64,000 nucleotides of DNA from Streptomyces sp. R41 (GTDB taxonomy: Bacteria; Actinomycetota; Actinomycetes; Streptomycetales; Streptomycetaceae): contig NZ_CP163443.1 of assembly GCF_041053055.1 (NCBI RefSeq), forward strand, positions 5,687,001 to 5,751,000. The letters run 5' to 3'. Positions 35,223 through 44,259 of the stretch are shown here, in pieces. Each line of letters opens with the position of its first letter. Position 1 is the first letter of the stretch. The notes below the pieces were generated by a model that was given only the letters and a program-made list of their open reading frames with translations, was not told the DNA's origin and did not search any database. A program made the position numbers and the translations under genes.

Positions 35223-35576
35223 GTGGACCTGTCCCTGTCGACTCGCAATGTGCCCGGCCCTAACGGCGACCGTACGGTCGTCGAGGTCGGCGGCGAAATC
35301 GATGTATATACCGCGCCCAAGCTGCGCGAGCAGCTGGTCGAGCTGGTGAACGACGGCAGTTTCCACCTTGTCGTCGACATGGAGGGCGTGGACTTCCTCG
35401 ACTCCACCGGGCTCGGCGTGTTGGTGGGCGGCCTGAAGCGCGTAAGGGCCCATGAGGGCTCACTGCGACTGGTCTGCAACCAGGAGCGCATTCTCAAGAT
35501 CTTCCGTATTACCGGTCTCACCAAGGTGTTCCCGATTCACACCTCGGTGGAGGAGGCGGTCAACGCCACCGACTGA
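35223..35576 (+). CDS. bldG: Anti-anti-sigma factor BldG
   Basis: A 117-residue STAS-domain antagonist that binds anti-sigma factors when unphosphorylated; in Streptomyces it is essential for aerial growth and antibiotics. The phosphorylation site is the Ser of DFLDSTGLG, Ser61 here. S. coelicolor BldG has it at 57, the difference being a four-residue insertion (PGPN region) near residues 10-14. GTG 35223 has GGAGG 5 nt upstream. It is followed after 102 bp by its anti-sigma partner on the same strand, as in S. coelicolor. Confidence 0.96.
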   Translation: MDLSLSTRNVPGPNGDRTVVEVGGEIDVYTAPKLREQLVELVNDGSFHLVVDMEGVDFLDSTGLGVLVGGLKRVRAHEGSLRLVCNQERILKIFRITGLTKVFPIHTSVEEAVNATD

Positions 35577-35678
35577 CCACCAGTCTTCCCGGGCTGTGGG
35601 CCCGGGCTCGCCAGTAGTGGGGGGACTGGGCCACAGCCCCGTCCCCCTGACAGCACGCCCGTAGTCTGAGGGGGATGC

Positions 35679-36116
35679 ATGGCCACCGTTGAACTCCGCT
35701 TCAGCGCGCTGCCCGAGCACGTCAGGACCGCCCGTCTGGTGGCGGCAGCGGTGGCGCGCAGGGCCGGAGTGGACGAGGCCGTACTCGACGAGGTCAGGCT
35801 CGCTGTCGGCGAGGCCTGCAGTCGTGCCGTCGGACTTCACCAGAGCGGCGGCATCTCGGCGCCGGTGCGGGTGAGCCTGATCGAGGACGAGAAGCAGTTC
35901 TCCATCGAGGTCGGCGACGAGGCGCCGCGGACGGCTCCCGGTGAGACCGTGCCCGGCGCCGCCCCCGGTGACTCGGACGCGGACGCCGAGGAGGACGAGA
36001 TGGGCCTCGCGGTCATCAGCGGCCTCGTCGACGACGTCGAAGTCACCGCCGGGGAGAACGGCGGACTGATCAGGATGAGCTGGCCGACCACGCCGCCGGC
36101 CTCGCTCGCTTCCTGA
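35679..36116 (+). CDS. Anti-sigma factor-like GHKL ATPase partner of BldG
   Basis: A 145-residue HATPase_c (RsbW/SpoIIAB-like) protein. S. coelicolor has the same gene downstream of bldG (I recall the name ApgA), shown to bind BldG. The N box reads VGEACSRAVGLHQ where active kinases have EAxxNA, so the metal-binding Asn is replaced by Arg. The G1 region is also weak (DEMGLAVISGLVDD). Kinase activity is therefore doubtful, while binding remains likely. ATG 35679 was chosen from the domain start. An acidic, Pro-rich loop lies at about 88-108. Confidence 0.85.
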   Translation: MATVELRFSALPEHVRTARLVAAAVARRAGVDEAVLDEVRLAVGEACSRAVGLHQSGGISAPVRVSLIEDEKQFSIEVGDEAPRTAPGETVPGAAPGDSDADAEEDEMGLAVISGLVDDVEVTAGENGGLIRMSWPTTPPASLAS

Positions 36117-36183
36117 CCACACACCGACCGCGGCTGGATCGGATCCCGATCGCAGCCCCGGCTGCATCCTCGTAGCAAACCCG

Positions 36184-36211
36184 AAGGGCCCTGCTCAGCA
36201 GGGTCCTTTTT
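36184..36211 (+). terminator. Rho-independent terminator after the bldG operon
   Basis: An 11-12 bp stem (36184-36194 with 36198-36208, one G-T pair) ending in TTTTT, 68 bp past the stop. Confidence 0.8.
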
Positions 36212-36239
36212 GCATGCCCCGCCTGGGCGCCCGCCTTTT

Positions 36240-36255
36240 CGTGAATTAATTCACG
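36240..36255. promoter_or_regulatory. AT-rich 16 bp palindrome upstream of hppA
   Basis: CGTGAATTAATTCACG is a perfect palindrome, 195 bp before the hppA start. It is a good operator candidate in a 70% GC genome. Confidence 0.5.
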
Positions 36256-36450
36256 ATCAATCACGCGATTATTTGATCAAGCGTCAACGCTTTTGGGGCA
36301 TTACCTCTTTCGGGTTCCGTGGGCACGGGTCGATCATTTGCTGAAGAGCATGTGAAGGCTAATTCCGCTTACCGCGCACTGTTTTGATCAGGTTCCGGTA
36401 CCTACAATCCGTCCACATCTTGAGCTCAGCACAGGCGTCAAGGAGGACGA

Positions 36451-38856
36451 ATGGCGGGGCTTTCTACCCCTCATCAGTTTGACCAACCCACAACCTTCGC
36501 AGCCGCAGTACTGACCGACGACAACCGTCTCATCGTGATGGTCATCGGGGCCGTCGCGCTGGCGGCGCTCGTGGTCGCCGGGATCCTGGTGCGCCAGGTC
36601 CTCGCGGCGGGCGAGGGCACCGACAGTATGAAGAAGATCGCGACGGCGATCCAGGAAGGCGCGAATGCCTACCTGGGCCGGCAGATGCGCACGCTCGGCG
36701 TTTTCGCCGTCGTGGTGTTCTTCCTGCTCATGCTGCTGCCCGCGGACGACTGGAATCAGCGTGCGGGCCGATCGATCTTCTTCTTGATCGGCGCGGCGTT
36801 CTCGGCGACCACCGGTTACACCGGTATGTGGCTCGCCGTACGGAGCAATGTCCGCGTGGCCGCCGCGGCACGGGAAGCGACCCCGGCGGAGGGTGAGCCC
36901 GAAAAGGATCTCACCGCCGTCTCGCACAAAGCCATGAAGATCGCTTTCCGCACGGGCGGCGTCGTCGGCATGTTCACGGTGGGGCTCGGTCTGCTGGGCG
37001 CCTCTTGTGTGGTGCTGGTGTACGCGGCCGACGCGCCGAAGGTCCTGGAGGGCTTCGGTCTCGGCGCCGCGCTGATCGCCATGTTCATGCGTGTCGGCGG
37101 TGGCATCTTCACCAAGGCCGCCGACGTCGGCGCCGACCTGGTCGGCAAGGTCGAGCAGGGCATTCCGGAGGACGATCCGCGCAATGCCGCGACCATCGCC
37201 GACAACGTGGGCGACAACGTCGGCGACTGCGCGGGCATGGCTGCCGACCTCTTCGAGTCGTACGCCGTCACGCTCGTCGCCGCACTCATCCTGGGCAAGG
37301 CGGCGTTCGGCGACTCCGGGCTCGCGTTCCCGCTGATCGTGCCCGCGATCGGCGTAATCACCGCGATGGTCGGCATCTTCGCGGTGGCGCCCCGGCGCTC
37401 CGACCGCAGTGGCATGTCCGCGATCAACCGCGGCTTCTTCATCTCCGCGGTGATCTCGCTGGCCCTGGTGGCCACGGCCGTCTACGTCTACCTCCCGGCG
37501 AAGTACGCCGATCTTGACGGAGTCACGGACGCGGCGATCAAGGCCAAGGCGGGCGACCCGCGGATCCTCGCGCTCGTCGCCGTCGCGATCGGCATCGTGC
37601 TGGCGGCACTGATCCAGCAGCTGACCGGCTACTTCACCGAGACCACCCGCCGTCCCGTCCGGGACATCGGCAAGACCTCGCTCACCGGCGCGGCCACCGT
37701 CGTCCTCGCCGGTATCTCCGTGGGTCTCGAATCGGCCGTCTACACAGCCTTGTTGATCGGCCTCGGCGTGTACGGGGCGTTCCTGCTCGGCGGTACGTCG
37801 ATCATGCTGGCGCTCTTCGCGGTGGCGCTGGCCGGTACCGGTCTGCTCACCACGGTCGGCGTCATCGTGGCCATGGACACCTTCGGTCCGGTCTCCGACA
37901 ACGCGCAGGGCATCGCCGAGATGTCCGGCGACGTGACGGGCGCGGGCGCCCAGGTGCTCACCGACCTGGACGCCGTGGGCAACACCACCAAGGCCATCAC
38001 CAAGGGCATCGCCATCGCCACGGCCGTCCTCGCGGCCTCCGCGCTGTTCGGCTCGTACCGGGACGCGATCACCACGGCCGCGAGCGAGGTGGGCGAGAAG
38101 GTCTCGGGCGCGGGTGCGCCGATGAACCTGATGATGGACATCTCGCAGCCCAACAACCTGGTGGGTCTCATCGCAGGCGCCGCGGTCGTCTTCCTCTTCT
38201 CGGGGCTGGCGATCAACGCGGTCTCGCGGTCCGCCGGGGCCGTGGTCTACGAGGTGCGGCGGCAGTTCCGCGACCACCCCGGGATCATGGACTACACCGA
38301 GAAGCCCGAGTACGGGCGCGTCGTCGACATCTGCACCAAGGACGCGCTGCGCGAACTCGCCACGCCCGGGCTGCTCGCCGTCCTCACCCCGATCGCGATC
38401 GGGTTCACGCTCGGGGTCGGCGCGCTCGGCTCGTTCCTCGCGGGCGCGATCGGGACCGGCACGCTGATGGCGGTCTTCCTCGCCAACTCCGGTGGTGCGT
38501 GGGACAACGCGAAGAAGCTCGTCGAGGACGGTCACCACGGCGGCAAGGGCAGCGAGGCCCACGCCGCGACGGTGATCGGCGACACGGTCGGTGACCCCTT
38601 CAAGGACACCGCGGGACCCGCGATCAACCCGCTGCTCAAGGTGATGAACCTGGTGTCGCTGTTGATCGCCCCGGCGGTCGTCAAGTTCTCGTACGGTGAC
38701 GACAAGAACGTCGGTGTGCGGGTACTCATCGCCGTTCTCGCGATCCTCGTGATCGTGGGCGCGGTGTACATCTCCAAGCGGCGTGGGATCGCCGTGGGTG
38801 ACGAAGGCAACGCCGAGCGGGTTTCGAAGCCGGCCGATCCTGCGGTGGTTTCGTAG
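36451..38856 (+). CDS. hppA: Proton-translocating membrane pyrophosphatase
   Basis: Hydrolyses pyrophosphate and pumps protons out of the cytoplasm. The 801 residues have about 16-17 membrane helices. The substrate loop DVGADLVGKVE (about 223-233) and the DNVGDNVGDCAGMAAD repeat that binds Mg-pyrophosphate are intact. GNTTKAITKG (about 510-519) carries Lys where K+-dependent enzymes have Ala, so this is the K+-independent class. ATG 36451 follows AAGGAGG. Monocistronic, with terminators on both sides. Confidence 0.96.
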   Translation: MAGLSTPHQFDQPTTFAAAVLTDDNRLIVMVIGAVALAALVVAGILVRQVLAAGEGTDSMKKIATAIQEGANAYLGRQMRTLGVFAVVVFFLLMLLPADDWNQRAGRSIFFLIGAAFSATTGYTGMWLAVRSNVRVAAAAREATPAEGEPEKDLTAVSHKAMKIAFRTGGVVGMFTVGLGLLGASCVVLVYAADAPKVLEGFGLGAALIAMFMRVGGGIFTKAADVGADLVGKVEQGIPEDDPRNAATIADNVGDNVGDCAGMAADLFESYAVTLVAALILGKAAFGDSGLAFPLIVPAIGVITAMVGIFAVAPRRSDRSGMSAINRGFFISAVISLALVATAVYVYLPAKYADLDGVTDAAIKAKAGDPRILALVAVAIGIVLAALIQQLTGYFTETTRRPVRDIGKTSLTGAATVVLAGISVGLESAVYTALLIGLGVYGAFLLGGTSIMLALFAVALAGTGLLTTVGVIVAMDTFGPVSDNAQGIAEMSGDVTGAGAQVLTDLDAVGNTTKAITKGIAIATAVLAASALFGSYRDAITTAASEVGEKVSGAGAPMNLMMDISQPNNLVGLIAGAAVVFLFSGLAINAVSRSAGAVVYEVRRQFRDHPGIMDYTEKPEYGRVVDICTKDALRELATPGLLAVLTPIAIGFTLGVGALGSFLAGAIGTGTLMAVFLANSGGAWDNAKKLVEDGHHGGKGSEAHAATVIGDTVGDPFKDTAGPAINPLLKVMNLVSLLIAPAVVKFSYGDDKNVGVRVLIAVLAILVIVGAVYISKRRGIAVGDEGNAERVSKPADPAVVS

Positions 38857-38905
38857 GCAACCGGACGGTTCCTGGCCTTGCACCTGGTCAGGGTTCCGCG
38901 CACGG

Positions 38906-38944
38906 GGCGGGCGGACGGCGCGTACTCACGCGCCTCCGCCCGCC
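38906..38944 (+). terminator. Hairpin terminator after hppA
   Basis: A stem of 17 bp (38906-38923 with 38928-38944) with one bulged C and a 4 nt loop. Very stable, without a U-tract, 50 bp past the stop. Confidence 0.75.
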
Positions 38945-39090
38945 TTGTGTGTGTTCACACCTTCTCCGTGAGCCTTCTCTCGCTTGGTGCAAATGGCTGC
39001 AAAAGCTGTTCAGGCGGACATTCGGCACGCGAATGTCGCCCGCTTGCCGTGTATGTTCCGGGGCCGAGAGCCATGGAAGGGACCAATCCG

Positions 39091-39666
39091 GTGAACAAGA
39101 AGCTCGCGGCCGCACTGTCCGGCGGTGCGGTACTGGTACTGGCGCTGTCGGGATGCAGTAACAGCAACGGCAACAACGACAAGCTGAACTCCTGGGCCAA
39201 GCAGGTCTGTGACGCGGTGCAGCCGCAGATCAAGAAGATCGCGACCGCCAACGTCGCGATCCAGAAGGAGGCCTCGGACGACAGCGCGCCGGAGGACGTC
39301 CAGAAGGCCGACACCAAGGGCTTCCAGGACATCTCGGATGCCTACAAGGTGATGGCGGCCGCCATTGAGAAGGCCGGCCCGCCGGACGTCGACAACGGCA
39401 AGAAGAAGCAGCAGGACGCGGTCAAGGAGCTCAACGACCTCTCCGCCTCCTACGCCGACCTGGGGAAGCAGTCGGACGCCCTGAACACGAAGGACCAGGC
39501 GAAGTTCGCCGACGGACTCAGCGGGGTTGCCGAGCAGCTCGGCAAGCTGAGCCAGAGCGGGACCGACGCCCTGAAGAAGCTCGAAGAGGGGGACGTCGGC
39601 AAGGCGATGGCCACGCAGGCCAGCTGCAAGGCCGCGTCCGCCTCGCCTTCGACGACCAAGGGCTGA
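39091..39666 (+). CDS. Small secreted lipoprotein
   Basis: A 191-residue lipoprotein: signal peptide with lipobox LSGC (about 19-22), then a Ser/Asn linker and a helical, Lys/Asp-rich domain (residues 40-185) with one pair of Cys (QVCDAV and QASCKA). It has no recognised enzymatic motif and is conserved in Streptomyces at this place. GTG 39091 has GAAGGGA 8 nt upstream; the ATG at 39073 would lengthen the signal by six residues. It is followed by a strong terminator at 39700. Confidence 0.82.
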   Translation: MNKKLAAALSGGAVLVLALSGCSNSNGNNDKLNSWAKQVCDAVQPQIKKIATANVAIQKEASDDSAPEDVQKADTKGFQDISDAYKVMAAAIEKAGPPDVDNGKKKQQDAVKELNDLSASYADLGKQSDALNTKDQAKFADGLSGVAEQLGKLSQSGTDALKKLEEGDVGKAMATQASCKAASASPSTTKG

Positions 39667-39699
39667 TCCCCGGGAGAGCGATCGTTCGGCCAACCGAAA

Positions 39700-39731
39700 G
39701 AGGGCCCGGTACGCGCGCGTACCGGGCCCTC
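39700..39731 (+). terminator. Perfect 32 bp palindromic terminator
   Basis: Perfect 16 bp arms (39700-39715 with 39716-39731), preceded by a small TTCGG/CCGAA hairpin (39685-39698). It terminates the lipoprotein gene. Confidence 0.8.
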
Positions 39732-39740
39732 GGCATGGGG

Positions 39741-39815
39741 TGCGCGCGTGTCGGGCCTTCGATATCGGATGCGCGCGTCAGGCCTTCGGTATCGGGTGCG
39801 CGCGTGTCCGGCCCG
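39741..39815. repeat. 27-29 bp tandem repeat, about three copies
   Basis: Units beginning TGCGCGCGT at 39741, 39770 and 39797; the first two continue GGCCTTCG-TATCGG. The third diverges after 16 bp. Intergenic, though in frame with the methyltransferase. Confidence 0.7.
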
Positions 39816-39844
39816 CGGTGTGGCTGTGCGGCCCGTGGCGCGGG

Positions 39845-40000
39845 CTGTCCGCGGCGGGCGCCACGGGCTGTCCCCGGAAGGCGTCACGCGGCCGTCCGCC
39901 GGCGTCGGCGCGGGGCCGTCCACAGGCGTCGGCGCGGGGCCGTCCACAGGCGTCGGCACGCGGCTGTCCACGGGAGTCGGGCGGGGCTGTCCACAGGAGT
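39845..40000. repeat. 24 bp tandem array with DnaA-box-like cores, seven copies
   Basis: A core word YYGTCC recurs at 39845, 39868, 39892, 39916, 39940, 39964 and 39987 (period 23-24 bp). The copies at 39916 and 39940 are CCGTCCACA and that at 39987 is CTGTCCACA, which fit the loose Streptomyces DnaA box (Y-Y-V-TCCACA). It lies just upstream of the methyltransferase start. Confidence 0.7.
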
Positions 40001-40035
40001 ACGTCCCTTTCGTCGGGAGCGGACACAATGGGAGC

Positions 40036-41556
40036 GTGAGCCATACCAGCCTGTCACCGTTGCCCTCGTCCGATCGCGTCGACGTCGCCGCTCGGCTGCG
40101 GGACGCCCTGCTCGGCGCCTCCTTCACCGCCGACGGACTGCTCGATCTGCTCGGCGCCCCCGCGTACGCGGCGCTGGCGCGCAGTGAGACCGTGCCCGCG
40201 CTCCGGGCGACCCGGGGGGACACGCCGCTCGAGACGCTCGTACGGCTCTTCCTGCTGCAGCAGCCGGTGCCGCAGGCGCGCGTGGCGGACGTGCTGCCGG
40301 TCGAGGACTGTCTGGACAGCGGCTGGCTGACCCGGGTGGGTGGGGACGAGGTCGCCGCGACCGTGGACATCCGGCCGTACGGCGGGTCCGACGGCGACGA
40401 CTGGTTCATCGTGTCCGACCTCGGGTGCGCCGTCGGCGGCGCGGGCGGTATCGGCAGCCGGGAGGAAGGCGTCGTCCTCGGGGTGGGCGGAGCCTCTACG
40501 ACCCTCGCCGGTATCACCGTCCGTACGCCCGTCGCCGCCGCACTCGACCTCGGCACCGGCTCCGGGATCCAGGCCCTGCACGCCGCGCAGCACGCCACGC
40601 GCGTGACCGCGACCGACCTCAACCCCCGCGCGCTGCACATCACCGCGCTCACCCTCGCGCTCTCCGGAGCCCCTGCCTCCGACCTGCGCGAGGGCTCGCT
40701 CTTCGAACCGATCGCGGACGACGAGACGTACGACCTGATCGTCTCGAACCCGCCCTTCGTGATCTCGCCCGGCGCCCGGCTGACCTACCGTGACGGCGGA
40801 ATGGGCGGGGACGACCTGTGCCGCACGCTCGTTCAGCAGGCGGGCGATCGCCTGAACGAAGGGGGGTACGCGCAGTTCTTGGCCAACTGGCAGCACGTGG
40901 AGGGCGAGGACTGGCAGGACCGGCTGCGCTCCTGGGTGCCCCGCGGCTGTGACGCGTGGATCGTGCAGCGCGAGGTTCAGGACGTCACGCAGTACGCCGA
41001 GTTGTGGCTGCGGGACGCGGGCGACCACCGCGACGACCCGGCCGAGTACCAGGCGCGGTACGACGCGTGGCTGGACGAGTTCGAGGCGCGCAAGGTGAAG
41101 GCCGTCGGCTTCGGATGGATCACGCTGCGCAAGCTGACTGCCGTCGAGCCCTCGATCACGGTGGAGGAGTGGCCGCACCCCGTGGAGCAGCCGCTCGGCG
41201 AGACCGTGCGCGCGCACTTCGATCGCGTCGACTATCTGCGGGCGCACGACGACGCGGCCCTGCTCGCCGGGCACTTCAAGCTCGTCAAGGAGGTTGTCCA
41301 GGAGCAGGTGGGGCTGCCCGGCGCCGAGGACCCGGAGCACGTGGTGCTGCGCCAGCACCGCGGGATGCGCCGGGCCACCAAGGTCGACACGGTCGGCGCG
41401 GGCTTCGCGGGCGTGTGCGACGGCACGCTCAGCGCGGGCCGGATTCTCGACGCCATCGCCCAATTGGTCGGCGAGGACCCGGTGTTGCTGCGCGACCGGA
41501 CGCCCGCGCAGATTCGGCTGCTGGTGGAGCAGGGGTTCCTCGAACCTGCCGCGTGA
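40036..41556 (+). CDS. Class I methyltransferase (HemK/N6-adenine type NPPF)
   Basis: A 506-residue SAM-dependent methyltransferase. The SAM loop DLGTGSGIQALHAAQ (about 172-186) and catalytic VSNPPFVISPG (about 236-246) place it with PrmC/HemK or N6-adenine enzymes, which methylate Gln in release factors or adenine in nucleic acid; the target here is unknown. N- and C-terminal extensions of about 150 and 200 residues (winged-helix-like) are typical of this Streptomyces family. GTG 40036 is 6 nt after CACAAT (40024-40029) with no ribosome-binding site. Confidence 0.87.
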   Translation: MSHTSLSPLPSSDRVDVAARLRDALLGASFTADGLLDLLGAPAYAALARSETVPALRATRGDTPLETLVRLFLLQQPVPQARVADVLPVEDCLDSGWLTRVGGDEVAATVDIRPYGGSDGDDWFIVSDLGCAVGGAGGIGSREEGVVLGVGGASTTLAGITVRTPVAAALDLGTGSGIQALHAAQHATRVTATDLNPRALHITALTLALSGAPASDLREGSLFEPIADDETYDLIVSNPPFVISPGARLTYRDGGMGGDDLCRTLVQQAGDRLNEGGYAQFLANWQHVEGEDWQDRLRSWVPRGCDAWIVQREVQDVTQYAELWLRDAGDHRDDPAEYQARYDAWLDEFEARKVKAVGFGWITLRKLTAVEPSITVEEWPHPVEQPLGETVRAHFDRVDYLRAHDDAALLAGHFKLVKEVVQEQVGLPGAEDPEHVVLRQHRGMRRATKVDTVGAGFAGVCDGTLSAGRILDAIAQLVGEDPVLLRDRTPAQIRLLVEQGFLEPAA

Positions 41557-41748
41557 AGGGGGCGCGGACCTTCTGGCTGCGTAGCCCCTGAGGCGTACTC
41601 GCACCGCTGAGTCGCATGCGCCCGTTCTGGCGGGATTGGATGTGATTGGCCCGCAAAAGGGCTCCTGTCAGTGGTGCGTGCGAAGCTACCTTCAAGAGAC
41701 AAGTTCCACGCGTCCTCGGGGGAGGCGCGCTGTCTCGGGGGAGGCGTG

Positions 41749-44151
41749 ATGGCGGGGGAGACGCCGGATCAGGGTGAGGGAAGGGTCATCAGTGGCCGGT
41801 ATCGGCTGCTGCGGACGCTCGGCGCGGGCGGCATGGGTCGCGTATGGCTCGCGTACGACGAGGAGTTGGCCTGCGAGGTCTCCATGAAGGAGGTCGCGCT
41901 GCCGGACGTGCCGATGGACGCGAGCGAGCCCGCGCAGCGCATCGCGCGGGCGCGCAGCGAGGCTCGGCACGCGGCGCGGTTGCGCGGGCATCCCCATGTG
42001 GCCACCGTGCACGACGTGGTGGTGCACGAGGGGCTGCCGTGGATCGTCATGGAGTACGTGCCGGACGCGGTCGATCTCCAGGCGGTCGTACGGCAGTCGG
42101 GGCCGTTGTCGCCCGCGGGGACCGCCAGGATCGGGCTCGCGGTCCTCGACGCGCTCACCGCGGGACATCGGATCGGCATCCTCCACAGGGATGTGAAACC
42201 GGCCAACATCCTTCTGGCACCGGACGCTTCGGGCGACCCGTACGCGCGCGTGCTGCTCACCGACTACGGGATCGCGCTCCAGCCGGAGTCCCGCGAGCCG
42301 CGGCTCACCGCCACCGCCGGCATTCTCGGCACGCCCGGTTACCTCGCTCCCGAGCGCGCCCGCGGCGAGCCGCCCACGCCCGCCGCCGACCTCTTCTCCC
42401 TGGGTGCCACGTTGTACGCGGCCGTCGAAGGCCGCGGCCCCTTCGACCGTCGCGGCGACTACGCGACATTGACGGCCCTGCTCGGCGAGGAGCCCACGCC
42501 GCCGACCCGCGCCGGTGAACTGACGCCCGTGCTGCACGGGTTGCTCGCCAAGGACCCGGTACGGAGGTCGTCACCGGAGGCGGTCGCGCGGGGGCTGGAG
42601 CGAGTGGTGCGGGGCGCGCCGGGCGCGGGGTTCGGGCCCCCGCCCGGGTGGGGAGCGACACCCCTGCCGGGTCCTGCGCCCGGCGGATTCGGGCCGCCGC
42701 CGGGCGGATTCGGAGCGGTGCCGGGCAGCCCGTCCGCGAGCGTGCCCTCGGACGAGGTCGCGGGCGCGCCTCCCGGGTATGTCGCGGGCTTGCCCCCGAG
42801 GCAGGCGGGAGCTTCGGCGCAGGGGCCGTACGGCGACCCGTACGCGGACCGGGCAGGGGGATCGACGCCGGGTACCCCGCCGAGCTCGGGTACACCGCAG
42901 ACGCCGGGCGCGCCCCCCACGCCGAACACCCCGCAGACGCCCGGTGGTCCGGCCGGCCCGGGCGCGGGCGACACCCCCGCTGCCGGCGGCCCCGCCACAC
43001 CGGGTGGCCCGGCCGTGCCGGCCTCCGGCACCCCGTCGCCGTACGCCCCTTGGAGTTCGGCGGCCCCGCAGGGTGCGTACGACGTCCGCAACAACCCCTA
43101 CGCGAGCGGCCCGGACGTGGGGACCGGCGCCGCGCCCCAGCCCCACGAGGGCAGCCCGCCCCTGCCGACCCACCCGTACGGGGGCAGCCCCTCCGTGTCG
43201 GAGCCCTACCTGGGCGGTCCGCCCGGACCGCCTCCGCCGCCCGTGGGGCGCAAGAAGCCCGTCGCCGCCGTCATCGCCCTCGTCGTGGCCGTCGTCCTCG
43301 TGCTCGCCGGCGGCGCCTGGGCCGCCGTCTCGCTGACCGGCGGTGACGGCGACAAGAAGGACAGCGCGGCGAAGAAGGCCCCTTCGGCCTCGGCGAGCAC
43401 GTCGGCGCCGGAGCCGACGGGGCCGGTCTACCCGTACGGCGAACAGGCGGGACTCACCGACCCGTTGCAGGCCGGCGACTGTGTGAAGGCGGTCTGGTCG
43501 GGCACGCCCTTCAAGTCGGTGCCGAACCTCGGCGTCGTCGACTGCGCCGACGACTGGCCGGACGGTCAGGTCGTGACCGTCGACACGGCGACCGACTACG
43601 CCGACGCCCGCGCCCAGGGCGCGACACGCTGTGCGGGGCAGGCCGAGCCGGTGGCCACCGCCCTGCCCGACGCCGGCGCCTATGCCCTCGTCCCGACGAA
43701 GGCGGGGTTCACGGCGGCCGACGGCGGTACGGCATGTCTCGTACTCGGACGGCATGTCCCCATCGGGGGCGAAGTGGCACGGTTCCGCGACAAGAACATG
43801 GACCTGTACGCCGCGCAAATGGCCATCGGGGACTGCTGGACGTACGTCGACAAGGGGGGTGACTCGTTCCAGTCCCTGCTGACCGACTGCGCCAAGCCGC
43901 ACACCGACCAGGTCGTCGGGTTCGTCGCCGCGCCCAAGAACATGGACTACAAGAAGGGGATCGACAACGGAGGAAAACTCTGCAGCAACAAATTCGAGTC
44001 GAGTTGGGCGCCCGGATCGGAGCTGAAGACCTACGGCTGGCTGGGCGACAAGGAAGACTGGAACGACGGATTCACCACAGTCGTGTGCACAGTGGGCCAC
44101 GCCGACAACACAAAGACGACCGGGAAGATACCCACGCCCGGCACGGTCTGA
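41749..44151 (+). CDS. Membrane Ser/Thr protein kinase with septum-formation-type ectodomain
   Basis: An 800-residue Hanks-type kinase. Gly loop TLGAGGMGRVWLAYD (about 26-40), Lys in SMKEV (about 47), HRDVKPANILL (about 146) and DYGIAL in place of DFG (about 172). A 200-residue Pro/Gly/Thr-rich linker follows (GTPQTPG words), one membrane helix (about 502-522), and an extracellular region with two DC-V-type Cys repeats (GDCVKAV, GDCWTYV) resembling the septum-formation domain. There are no PASTA repeats. ATG 41749 follows GGGGGAGG. It may sense envelope conditions. Confidence 0.9.
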   Translation: MAGETPDQGEGRVISGRYRLLRTLGAGGMGRVWLAYDEELACEVSMKEVALPDVPMDASEPAQRIARARSEARHAARLRGHPHVATVHDVVVHEGLPWIVMEYVPDAVDLQAVVRQSGPLSPAGTARIGLAVLDALTAGHRIGILHRDVKPANILLAPDASGDPYARVLLTDYGIALQPESREPRLTATAGILGTPGYLAPERARGEPPTPAADLFSLGATLYAAVEGRGPFDRRGDYATLTALLGEEPTPPTRAGELTPVLHGLLAKDPVRRSSPEAVARGLERVVRGAPGAGFGPPPGWGATPLPGPAPGGFGPPPGGFGAVPGSPSASVPSDEVAGAPPGYVAGLPPRQAGASAQGPYGDPYADRAGGSTPGTPPSSGTPQTPGAPPTPNTPQTPGGPAGPGAGDTPAAGGPATPGGPAVPASGTPSPYAPWSSAAPQGAYDVRNNPYASGPDVGTGAAPQPHEGSPPLPTHPYGGSPSVSEPYLGGPPGPPPPPVGRKKPVAAVIALVVAVVLVLAGGAWAAVSLTGGDGDKKDSAAKKAPSASASTSAPEPTGPVYPYGEQAGLTDPLQAGDCVKAVWSGTPFKSVPNLGVVDCADDWPDGQVVTVDTATDYADARAQGATRCAGQAEPVATALPDAGAYALVPTKAGFTAADGGTACLVLGRHVPIGGEVARFRDKNMDLYAAQMAIGDCWTYVDKGGDSFQSLLTDCAKPHTDQVVGFVAAPKNMDYKKGIDNGGKLCSNKFESSWAPGSELKTYGWLGDKEDWNDGFTTVVCTVGHADNTKTTGKIPTPGTV

Positions 44152-44259
44152 GCCTCCCCTGGGGTTCTGGTCGCCCGGCGTTCACCTCAGGTTCGCACGT
44201 CCGCTTCCGGGGCGTGTCAGCCTCCCGAGGCTGAGGACTCGGGGCGGAAGGACACACCC

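Larger units (their letters stand above)
36117..36450. promoter_or_regulatory. hppA promoter region with terminator and AT-rich palindrome
   Basis: 334 bp. The left part holds the terminator of the bldG operon (36184-36211). The middle (36238-36285) is AT-rich for this genome, contains a perfect 16 bp palindrome (36240-36255) and several TGATCA words. The hppA promoter is presumably between 36300 and 36420. No gene is seen. Confidence 0.5.
39667..40035. other. Repeat-rich intergenic region before the methyltransferase
   Basis: 369 bp with a terminator and two tandem repeat blocks, listed separately. An open frame in phase with the methyltransferase runs through it (from 39748) and would encode GPSTGVGA-type repeats. 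I do not call it coding because the conserved start and -10 box are at 40036. Confidence 0.5.

Noticed and set aside
39748..40035. N-terminal extension of the methyltransferase through the tandem repeats
   Set aside because: The frame is open, but the -10 box and GTG at 40036 fit better and the repeat sequence is intergenic in character.
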